Assembly (NCBI GenBank): GCA_038210415.1
Contig: JBBQWS010000015.1
Coordinates: forward strand, 1-60,663
Source: JBBQWS01 sp038210415
GTDB lineage: Bacteria; Actinomycetota; Actinomycetes; Prado026
Direction of reading: 5' to 3'
DNA: 60,663 bases
Below the pieces are notes generated by a model. That model saw only the letters and a list, made by a program, of their open reading frames with translations, had not been told where the DNA came from and searched no databases. Shown here in pieces: positions 24,472-31,102 of the stretch. Made by a program: the position numbers and the translations under genes. How positions within the stretch are numbered: position 1 is the stretch's first letter; every line of letters begins with the position of its first letter.

Positions 24472-24909
24472 TCACGGGACGACCGGGAAGAAAGGTTGCG
24501 ACTCGTTCGAGGCTGCGACGGTTGCGAGCCGATCCTCGATCAGCGCCCATGTCTGAGCCGTGTGGCCCAGGTCGATCTCGGGGAAGCCCTCACCGAAACC
24601 GTAGTGCCGGAACAGCACCGACGTGCCTGACTCGGCGCGGCTCGCTGGGCGCAACTCCCACTCCCAGGTGGATCCCTCCCAGTACGGGAAGCCGGAGGTG
24701 ACGTGCATGCGGACCAGCTTGCCCGGCGCGATGGTCACGTCCGCCAACAGGTCGACGGGGGCTTGTGGGAAACCGAACCGGGCCTTGGTTTCGCTGACGT
24801 CGCAGTCCGCCGTCCAGAACGCCCGCTGGCCCTGCGTGGTCGACAGCAGCTCGAAGACGCGCATCGGGTCGGCATCCACGTCTACGGTCAAAGTGATGGT
24901 GCGGTCCAC
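24472..24909 (-). CDS. SRPBCC/AHSA1-like protein, first gene of the minus arm
   Basis: 145 residues. TLTVDVDADPMRVFELLSTT, QRAFWTADCDVSETKARFGF, LFRHYGFGEGFPEIDLGHTA and QTWALIEDRL are the usual strands of the AHSA1 branch. It starts 32 bases from a clear palindrome and is divergent from an ArsR gene that is itself followed by another SRPBCC gene (25342). In such clusters ArsR regulators control START-like proteins. The function of the protein is not known. Confidence 0.82.
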   Translation of the reverse strand: MDRTITLTVDVDADPMRVFELLSTTQGQRAFWTADCDVSETKARFGFPQAPVDLLADVTIAPGKLVRMHVTSGFPYWEGSTWEWELRPASRAESGTSVLFRHYGFGEGFPEIDLGHTAQTWALIEDRLATVAASNESQPFFPVVP

Positions 24910-24940
24910 GGTTCCCTCCAGGGACGCGGTCGGATAGCCT

Positions 24941-24962
24941 TATTTCAGTCTTGACTTAAATA
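24941..24962. promoter_or_regulatory. Probable ArsR operator, 22-bp palindrome
   Basis: Arms TATTTCAGTC and GACTTAAATA flank a TT centre; one arm is the reverse complement of the other at 9 of 10 positions. It is strikingly AT-rich for this DNA and sits between the divergent starts at 24909 and 25031, so binding could control both genes. Confidence 0.75.
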
Positions 24963-25030
24963 GTCGGGTTGCGCAACCCCCAGCACGACCAGAGAACGGC
25001 CGCGGCGGGATTGCGGCAGAGAGGTGTTCC

Positions 25031-25345
25031 GTGGAGGCGCTTCAGGTGGTCGCCGCCCCGCGACGGTTGCGCATCCTCGAGCTGGTGTGGGACCGGGAGC
25101 TGTCCGCCGGCGAGATCGCCGCGGAGTTCGACGTCTCCTGGTCCGCGGTCAGCCAGCACCTGTCTGTGCTGAAGGCGGCCGGCTTCCTGTTGGAGCGACG
25201 CGAGGGCACCAGCCGCATCTACCGCGCCGACCAGGAGTCGATGGGAGCCCTTCGGGCTGTGGTCGAGGAACACTGGCGCGCCGGTCTGACCAGGATGAAG
25301 GAGCTGGCCGAGTCCGAGCAGCGTCGACGGGGTGCGTCCGGATGA
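25031..25345 (+). CDS. ArsR-family regulator
   Basis: 104 residues from a GTG with GAGAGG upstream. The winged helix is AAPRRLRILELVWDRELSAG, EIAAEFDVSWSAVSQHLSVL, KAAGFLLERREGTSRIYRAD. No cysteine or histidine metal site is seen, in line with the group of ArsR proteins that partner SRPBCC genes and do not sense metals. It probably represses its own operon and the divergent one through the palindrome at 24941-24962. Confidence 0.9.
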   Translation: MEALQVVAAPRRLRILELVWDRELSAGEIAAEFDVSWSAVSQHLSVLKAAGFLLERREGTSRIYRADQESMGALRAVVEEHWRAGLTRMKELAESEQRRRGASG

Positions 25346-25776
25346 CCAAGCAGGTGCTGGAGGTCAGTGTCACTGTCGACGCCGAGCCGGAGACTGTGTT
25401 CGCTTACTTCACTGACCCGGCCCTCTACGTGCAGTGGATGGGGACTTCGGCGACTCTCGAGACAACACCCGGTGGTGAATACCGAGTCCGCATGCGCGAC
25501 GGTGTGGAGACCGCCGGCCAGTTCGTCGAGATCGACCCGCCACGCCGTCTGGTCTTCACCTGGGGGTGGACCCAGGGAGACGAAGTGGCACCCGGGTCCA
25601 CGAGGGTTGTGATCACATTCACCAAGGTGGGTGAGAGCACGCTGGTCGTCTTGCGGCACTATGACCTGCCCACCGCCGAACAGCTCAGCCACCACCGCCA
25701 GGGATGGGACCTCTACCTGGGCCGACTTGCTGCACGCATACGAGGCGAAGACCCTGGCCTCGACCCCAACGGCTGA
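25342..25776 (+). CDS. SRPBCC/AHSA1-like protein co-translated with ArsR
   Basis: 144 residues: LEVSVTVDAEPETVFAYFTD, GEYRVRMRDGVETAGQFVEI, RRLVFTWGWTQGDEVAPGST and VVLRHYDLPTAEQLSHHRQGW. This is the AHSA1 pattern. Its ATG overlaps the ArsR stop by 4 bases. It is more similar in plan to the protein at 24472 than to the one at 23957. It likely binds a small hydrophobic compound whose presence is linked to the ArsR switch. Confidence 0.88.
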   Translation: MTKQVLEVSVTVDAEPETVFAYFTDPALYVQWMGTSATLETTPGGEYRVRMRDGVETAGQFVEIDPPRRLVFTWGWTQGDEVAPGSTRVVITFTKVGESTLVVLRHYDLPTAEQLSHHRQGWDLYLGRLAARIRGEDPGLDPNG

Positions 25777-25931
25777 CACTCGATGACAACCCGCGTCCTC
25801 TCCTGGTGCTCGCCACCTCGACGCCGGGCGGGCACGCGGTAGCAAGAGCCTCGGCTTCCCTGACCGCCACGGAATCGTCGCTCATGTTCGAAGTCCCAAG
25901 AGCTGACGATCGGACCATCCCGGCGCCTTGA

Positions 25932-26160
25932 GACGGCGTCGGCAAGCTCGATGACGAGTCGGGTCGGCCCGTCCGGCGGGCTGTCGATCAGGAACGTGCC
26001 AGTTCTCAGTCGCTCGGCCAGCGACTGTCGTTCTTGCTCCTCGACGGTGATGAGCCGGGCGGCGGAGTACCTGACATCAGCGGCCTGGCGACGCGTCTCA
26101 CGGGTGAGACGGACGCTGTCGAGCTGGAGGGCGGCTGCCCTGGCCGCGGACTGTGCAAGG
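25932..26160 (-). pseudogene. Histidine-kinase remnant with internal deletion
   Basis: One frame reads AARAAALQLDSVRLTRETRR and AARLITVEEQERQSLAERL, matching the GAF-end and phospho-acceptor helix of NarL-type kinases just before the usual L-H-D-G. It then jumps to LIDSPPDGPTRLVIELA, the far end of the ATPase domain. The whole ATPase core is missing, so this is not a working kinase. Confidence 0.55.
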
Positions 26161-26218
26161 TCGCAGTCGCCCGCGCCGTTTGGGCCGTGCAGCAGCCAAC
26201 ACGCCTCCCTCGCGCTGG

Positions 26219-26635
26219 CCGACATGCGCAGGCTGCCCTTTGCCGACAACAGCTTCGATGCGGTGGTGCGCCGACAACGCCGTCGCCCGCCCTGGCGGCC
26301 ACGTCTTGGTCAGTGCACGGGACTACGAGCAGGCGCGGCGCGTCCACCCCTCGGTGACTCCGCCCCAGGTGTGGCGGGTGGACGGTTCGGTGAGCGTGAC
26401 ATTCCAGGTCTGGGACTGGTGGCCAGATGGTCAGCGGTACGACCTGCAGCACTTCCATCTCGCGGAAGCTGGTGGCGGCTGGGCTGTGACGCGCCGGACA
26501 TCCTGCCTGTGGGCCGTCAGCCGACAGGAGCTCACCGAGTGCGCCGAGCTCGCCGGACTCACGCATGTGGAATGGCTGCCAGCCCTAGACTCCGGATTCT
26601 TCCAACCCTTGCTGATCGCCCGAACTCCCACCTGA
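26219..26635 (+). pseudogene. SAM-dependent methyltransferase remnant, frameshifted
   Basis: LADMRRLPFADNSFDAVV in one frame continues after a break near 26265 as CADNAVARPGGHVLVSARDYE and then RYDLQHFHLAEAGGGWAVTR through to the proper C terminus. This is the class I methyltransferase pattern: acid before motif IV, then R-P-G-G-H-V-L-V. The SAM loop at the N terminus is missing and the stretch between DNA and RPGG is deleted. It is a pseudogene. Confidence 0.65.
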
Positions 26636-26679
26636 GCAGTGTCGGGGCAGCCCAGCCGCGGGCGGCACCTTTCGCGCAG

Positions 26680-26721
26680 CTCCTAACCCCGAGGTCGCAG
26701 GTCCAGATTCTGCCCCCGCTA
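26680..26721 (+). tRNA. tRNA 3'-half fragment, not a full tRNA
   Basis: From CTCCTAA (anticodon-loop-like, CCT if intact) the sequence continues with AGGTC as variable loop. A T-arm follows, GCAGG/TCTGC around TCCAGAT, then CCCCGCT and A. No matching 5' half or acceptor partner is found upstream. The fragment starts at the anticodon loop, the usual crossover area of phage and ICE integrases, so it may be an old attachment site. Degenerate and not functional. Confidence 0.5.
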
Positions 26722-26930
26722 CGAATCGTGGCGCAGGTCCGGCACCGACGTCGCGACATCCGACTGGGTGATCGCCAGGAGGACACGCCGAGAGCTTGCG
26801 TTCAACCGGGCCCGACCAGCCCGGCAGAGTGGCACGCAACCGACCCAATACACACCGCTGCGACGCACGTCGATGGGGGGTTGTCGGAGGGTTTCCTCGC
26901 TGGCCGGGTCAGCCGGCGTCGGACGCTGTG

Positions 26931-27707
26931 TCAGCCGGCGAGTGATCCCCCGAAGATCTGCCAGGCGAGAGCGGACTTCGCGACCAGGCTGAGCACCAGG
27001 TAGACCTTCTCGCCGTAGGCGTAGTCGGCCCACTTCCCGATCCTGCGGTACTGCAGCCACTGGTTGAGCGCGAAGCTCATGAAGAACACGAATAGCGACG
27101 CGACGATGCCGTAGACGAAACCGGGCACCTCGTTGGTGCTGCTTCGGCTGGCGCCGATCAGGTTCACCACGATGGCCGCCCAGGGTGCGGCCCCGGCCAC
27201 GCATCCGAACCAGAACGGCAGCATCGTGGTTCGGGTCCTGCCGGGCGGGTTCATCAGCTCCTGCAGCCAGCCGAAGAGGATCATCGCAACGTTGGCGCCG
27301 ATGATCAGAGCTACTTCGGTGATTCCGGTGAGCCCGTTGTAGAAGCCGATGAGGATCACCATGATCGTGGCGCTGACGGAGTACTCGATCCACCGAAAGC
27401 GGTTCAGCCCGGCGCGCAGGTCGGCCTCGTAGCGAGAGCGGAACACGGTCGCGGTGAGCAGGTGGTCGAGCGTCGCCAGCGCCAGGAAAGCCGCGATGGC
27501 AGAGCCGATCGCGACGTCGAACAACGCCTCGGGCGCAGGTGCAGCGGTGCCCGGGGGACCGGTCGGGAACTGCGACGTGACGGTGATCGCGAAACCGTTG
27601 GCGAGCAGAAGTACGGCGACAACCTGCACGCCGTGCAGCAGGGTCAGCCCGATGTTCCACCGTCGTAGTCGGGCCAGGCTGGATTCGTTGACGCCAGTGG
27701 CTTCCAT
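26931..27707 (-). CDS. Heliorhodopsin
   Basis: 258 residues, seven membrane helices. Signature segments are RLRRWNIGLTLLHGVQVVAV, FRWIEYSVSATIMVILIGFY, MLPFWFGCVAGAAPWAAIVV, WLQYRRIGKWADYAYGEK and SLVAKSALAWQIFGG. Lys244 in the last helix is the retinal Schiff-base lysine. Glu108 matches the counterion glutamate of characterised heliorhodopsins, and His25 and His82 match their two conserved histidines. Heliorhodopsins face the membrane the opposite way to classical rhodopsins and are thought to sense light. No carotenoid cleavage or retinal gene lies in the window. It is the last gene of the train led by the Mn riboswitch, 60 bp after the Vms1-like gene. Confidence 0.95.
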   Translation of the reverse strand: MEATGVNESSLARLRRWNIGLTLLHGVQVVAVLLLANGFAITVTSQFPTGPPGTAAPAPEALFDVAIGSAIAAFLALATLDHLLTATVFRSRYEADLRAGLNRFRWIEYSVSATIMVILIGFYNGLTGITEVALIIGANVAMILFGWLQELMNPPGRTRTTMLPFWFGCVAGAAPWAAIVVNLIGASRSSTNEVPGFVYGIVASLFVFFMSFALNQWLQYRRIGKWADYAYGEKVYLVLSLVAKSALAWQIFGGSLAG

Positions 27708-27767
27708 GGTTGTCCTTCGCTGCGGAGTGGGAAAATGGTACGTGAACCTAGCGACGATCGGCTCGCG

Positions 27768-28880
27768 TCATCGACGCAGGGTCAGAGCAACCCGGTCGTG
27801 GTCCCTGAGCGCGCCGTCCTGGACCAGCGCCACCCAGCCTCCGCGGCGAAGCACGGCCTCGATGAGTTCGTCGACGGCGTCATCGAGGACGTCGGGGTGA
27901 TCGAGGTCGGCTGCGGGGGTGAGGAGCTCTCCGCTTGCGTCGACCCGGGCGGGGTAGAAGTAGCCCTCCTCGACGGTGAGCATCTCGGGTCGTTCGGCGT
28001 GTGCGGCCATCCATGCCGAGGCGATGCCCGACACGGCTCGACCAGCGCTGACTCGCTCGTCGAGCAGGTCGAGTGATTCCTGCTGCCGGGATCGTAGGTA
28101 GGCCTGTAGCACCGGCCGGATCCGCGGCGTGAGATCGGCGGCGGGCGCCGTGATCAGGCTCCCGTGCACGCTCCCGGCCAGCCTGGACAGATTCTGCGAG
28201 AGGTCCCGGAACTCCGCCAACTCCCGTTGGGTCCCGACGAGTACCAGAGGGGCGGGGTGGACCGTCAGGTAGGTGCCCAAGGCGCGGTCGACGTCCCGGT
28301 AGAACGAGCGACGCCCTCGCGCCGTGGCGCTCGATCGGCGCTCCTCCTTTTTCGCATCCCCAGCGAGTCGAGGGAATGCGCGTCCGGCCACAGGGCGTAA
28401 CTCGTCGCCCATCCCCTCGAGGAGCCGGGCTTCGCGCTGGCTCAGCAGCAGTGCAACGTGGCGAGGTGTGCGGTGCAGGGCACGCACCAAGTCGCGTGTG
28501 GCGAAGGTCGGATCAACTACCACCCGGTCCGCGACAGCGATGTCGAGGTACATCACTTTCCTCGTGCGCGCCGAAACGAAGACCGCGACGGCCTGCGTCG
28601 TAGGCCCGCGAGCAGCGCCTTCTACGAGCTCGTGCAGCGGCGCGAGAACGGTGTCGTGGACGTCTGGGAGCGACTCTGAGTCCAGTCGAGCGTGCGCTTC
28701 GCGCGCAAGCCCTCGGAGCTGATCAGCCTCCGCCGGCAACATTCGGGCTGACGGGGTGGTCGACATCAGCAGCGAGACTGCCGGGTAGTTCTTGATGGCC
28801 TGGATCAGCGTGACTTCGCTGGGAGTGGGCGGCTTGGGACGTCGGGCGTCGCGCGAACTGGTGGAGACGGGAGTGCTCAT
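27768..28880 (-). CDS. Bacterial eRF1/Vms1-like (baeRF) protein
   Basis: 370 residues. It begins TLIQAIKNYPAVSLLMSTTP, then AVAVFVSARTRKVMYLDIAV and later FYRDVDRALGTYL, LVLVGTQRELAEFRDLSQNL and HPDVLDDAVDELIEAVLRRG. This layout matches the actinobacterial relatives of archaeal/eukaryotic release factor eRF1 and of peptidyl-tRNA-cleaving Vms1, suggesting a ribosome-rescue or translation-stress role. The enzyme motif is not proved here. It lies 36 bp after the PGPGW gene and 60 bp before the heliorhodopsin, all on the same strand. Confidence 0.8.
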   Translation of the reverse strand: MSTPVSTSSRDARRPKPPTPSEVTLIQAIKNYPAVSLLMSTTPSARMLPAEADQLRGLAREAHARLDSESLPDVHDTVLAPLHELVEGAARGPTTQAVAVFVSARTRKVMYLDIAVADRVVVDPTFATRDLVRALHRTPRHVALLLSQREARLLEGMGDELRPVAGRAFPRLAGDAKKEERRSSATARGRRSFYRDVDRALGTYLTVHPAPLVLVGTQRELAEFRDLSQNLSRLAGSVHGSLITAPAADLTPRIRPVLQAYLRSRQQESLDLLDERVSAGRAVSGIASAWMAAHAERPEMLTVEEGYFYPARVDASGELLTPAADLDHPDVLDDAVDELIEAVLRRGGWVALVQDGALRDHDRVALTLRR

Positions 28881-28916
28881 GTGGAAACTCCGGTGGGATT
28901 GACGGGACGGGACAGG

Positions 28917-29228
28917 TCAGCGGTGGCGCCGGGCGCGAATCGCGGAGATGCCTCGGTTGGCCAGGCGCCGCAAAGGGTCGAGCAGTCGCTTGGCCCAGAC
29001 GTACTCGGACGCGAGGACCATGAGGCCGAGGATGATCGCCGCCCAGCCGGGGCCGGGCAGGACGAGCATGGCCGCCCCGGCAACGACGAGCGTGAGCCCG
29101 AGGGCCAGCACGATGGCCTTGAGCACGAGGTGCGTCGTGGGCCTCGTCCTAGCCCAGTCGCGGGCGCGCAGATGGACTCTTGCCCGCGGCGGGGCGCCCT
29201 GCGCCGGCGAGGTCTCAGTGTCCGGCAT
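28917..29228 (-). CDS. PGPGW-motif membrane protein (TIGR02611-like)
   Basis: 103 residues with two predicted helices around LVLKAIVLALGLTLVVAGAA and the motif VLPGPGWAAIILGLMVLASE, followed by YVWAKRLLDPLRR and a basic tail. The P-G-P-G-W motif defines the family; its function is unknown but it is common in actinobacterial membranes. Its start overlaps the end of the Gre-like gene by 14 bases. Confidence 0.88.
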   Translation of the reverse strand: MPDTETSPAQGAPPRARVHLRARDWARTRPTTHLVLKAIVLALGLTLVVAGAAMLVLPGPGWAAIILGLMVLASEYVWAKRLLDPLRRLANRGISAIRARRHR

Positions 29229-29760
29229 GGTGGAGCTCCCGGTCCCCGACCGTCCGGACGTCCAGGACCCGGCACCGCCAGGTGGCTGACGGTCCGTGGA
29301 CGGTCACGGTGCGGCCGATGCTCGCACCGAGGATGGCCTGCGACAGCGGAGACGCGGCTGAGATGCGCTCATCGTCGAGGAACGCCTCGACCGGGTGCAC
29401 AGGGCGCACCCACTGCTCGATGCCACCGGCCAACCTGATGTGGACACGGCTGCCGAGCTCGACGTCGCCCGACCCGCTCGGTACCGCGGTGCCCGACGTC
29501 GCGAGCACGTGCTCGAGCCGGTCGGCCTCGGCCAGCAGCCGCTCGAACTCGGCGGTGTGGCGCTCGTCGCGCTCGCGGTCGACGAGCAGGGGCACCAGTC
29601 GCGAAACAAGGTCCTCGCGCAGGTGGCGCAGCCGCTCAGACATGAGGAGCCGACCGTCGGGCGTCAGAGTCACGGCGCTGCGGTCGTCGGCGGCCTGAGG
29701 CTCACGACGCGCCTTGATCGACGTGCTGCGGAGTCGTGGTGGGGAGCTGATGGTGCTCAT
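29215..29760 (-). CDS. GreA/GreB-family transcript-cleavage-like factor
   Basis: 181 residues from the ATG with GGAGG upstream. The N-terminal coiled coil is RLLMSERLRHLREDLVSRLV and ERHTAEFERLLAEADRLEHV. The C-terminal barrel is LGSRVHIRLAGGIEQWVRPV, EAFLDDERISAASPLSQAIL, GASIGRTVTVHGPSATWRCR. The P-L-S/G-x-A-L/I-x-G segment is kept. These factors bind RNA polymerase and rescue paused complexes or modulate stress transcription. The usual acidic D/E pair at the coiled-coil tip (here possibly DRERDERH) is less clear, so it may be a Gre paralogue without cleavage. Its ATG overlaps the terC stop by 4 bases. Confidence 0.8.
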   Translation of the reverse strand: MSTISSPPRLRSTSIKARREPQAADDRSAVTLTPDGRLLMSERLRHLREDLVSRLVPLLVDRERDERHTAEFERLLAEADRLEHVLATSGTAVPSGSGDVELGSRVHIRLAGGIEQWVRPVHPVEAFLDDERISAASPLSQAILGASIGRTVTVHGPSATWRCRVLDVRTVGDRELHHAGH

Positions 29761-30755
29761 GGGGAACCTCCGGTAGTGGTGGGGCGGACGGAATCGGGGG
29801 ACGGGACTGCGGGGGCGGAGGGAATCGGGGAGGCGTGGAGGGGCATCCCGGGTCGCGTGGCCCGCAGGCTGGCGGCGATCGAGACGGTGATCACGGTGAC
29901 GACGACTCCGAGCGACACCAGCGTGGGGACGTGCCAGAGGTCGGCGAGCAGCATCTTCGCGCCGACCCACACGAGCACGACCGCGAGGCCGAGCTTGAGG
30001 TGGACGAACCGGTCCACCAGGTCGGCAAGGAGGAAGAAGAGCGCGCGCAGACCGAGGATCGCGAATGCGTTGCTGGTGAACACCAGGAACGGCTCCTGGG
30101 TCACCGCGAAGATCGCCGGGATCGAGTCGACGGCGAAGACGATGTCGCTGACCTCGACGAGCACGAGCACGGTGAGCAACGGGGTCGCGAGCAGGCGACC
30201 TTTGTCCCTGACCCAGAACGCCGCACCGTGGTAGTCCGGTGTGGTGGGCACGAGCCGCTGGAACAGACGCACCACCCGGCTGTCGGCGGGGTTGGGGTGC
30301 TCATGACGGCTGCGCGCCATGCGCCACCCGGTGAGCACCAGGAAGGCGCCGAACACGTACAGGACCCAGCCGGCGCTCGCGATGAGCGCCGATCCGGCCG
30401 CGATGAAGATCCCGCGGAGCACCAGGGCTCCTACGACACCGAGGAACAGCACCCGGTGCTGGTGCTCCCGCGGCACCGCGAAGTAGCTGAAGATGATCGC
30501 GAAGACGAAGACGTTGTCAACTGCGAGCGTCTTCTCGATGAGATAGCCGGCGTAGTACTGCGAGCCGTACTCCGCGCCGAACTGCCACCAGACCACGGCG
30601 CCGAACGCCAGGCCTAGCGTCACCCAGACGGCGCTCCATGCCGCCGCCTCGCGGACGGAGACGATGTGGGCGTGCCGGTGTGCGACGAGGTCGACGGCGA
30701 GCATCGCGAGGATGACGCCGAGGCTGGCAATCCAGGCCCACAGGGGTACGGACAC
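29757..30755 (-). CDS. TerC/Alx-family membrane protein
   Basis: 332 residues, about nine membrane helices. Family motifs: EKTLAVDNVFVFAIIFSYFA, with the acidic pair, and LVLVEVSDIVFAVDSIPAIF, with the mirrored acidic pair, plus SNAFAILGLRALFFLLADLV. The TerC/Alx/YkoY group exports manganese or loads metalloproteins at the membrane. The GTG start is preceded by GGAGG, which can pair with the riboswitch upstream. It leads a train of five minus-strand genes. Confidence 0.93.
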   Translation of the reverse strand: MSVPLWAWIASLGVILAMLAVDLVAHRHAHIVSVREAAAWSAVWVTLGLAFGAVVWWQFGAEYGSQYYAGYLIEKTLAVDNVFVFAIIFSYFAVPREHQHRVLFLGVVGALVLRGIFIAAGSALIASAGWVLYVFGAFLVLTGWRMARSRHEHPNPADSRVVRLFQRLVPTTPDYHGAAFWVRDKGRLLATPLLTVLVLVEVSDIVFAVDSIPAIFAVTQEPFLVFTSNAFAILGLRALFFLLADLVDRFVHLKLGLAVVLVWVGAKMLLADLWHVPTLVSLGVVVTVITVSIAASLRATRPGMPLHASPIPSAPAVPSPDSVRPTTTGGSP

Positions 30756-30789
30756 AGAAAAGACCTCCGACTCAAGGGCGCGTCAGCGC

Positions 30790-30905
30790 CGTTTGTCGAA
30801 GGTCTCCCACCGCCGCACCCGAAGGCGCGACCCACCGTGCCGGACATCGGCACGGTGGCCGGCGTCGTGATGACGACACGATAGCGAGGGGGTACTCCCC
30901 TTGCG
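30790..30905 (-). promoter_or_regulatory. yybP-ykoY manganese riboswitch with SD-sequestering arm
   Basis: On the minus strand the sequence begins AAGGGGAGTACCCCCTCG, continues through GTCGTCATCACGACGCCGGC, and ends GGGAGACCTTCG. These are the conserved pieces of the yybP-ykoY RNA: the GGGGAGUA start, the UCAUCACG loop and the GAGACCUU end. The 3' strand GAGACCUUCGA (30806-30796) can pair with UCGGAGGUCUU (30770-30760), which contains the Shine-Dalgarno sequence of terC, by 9 Watson-Crick and 2 wobble pairs. When Mn2+ stabilises the first helix (AAGG with CCUU), that RBS would be freed, so an ON switch acting on translation is expected. A small hairpin (GGCGC/GCGCC) lies in the connecting loop. 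Confidence 0.85.
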
Positions 30906-31102
30906 ATTACATCGTTGAGTGTGCGCGACGATGCGGCTCACGTCAAGCCGGCCCGGCTCGGGATCGGCCGCGGCACGGCGTACGCCGAGGTGGCCGTCGA
31001 CGGCGGCTCCGGCGCCATCCGTGCGGCCGATGCGTTGGCACCGGTCCAAGAGAACGCGGCTAGGCTCCCGGTTGCAGCGCGCTACGCGACCCGGAGGCCG
31101 AC

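Noticed and set aside
26680..26721. A complete tRNA gene
   Set aside because: The 5' half, D-arm and matching acceptor strand are not present; only the 3' half can be folded.
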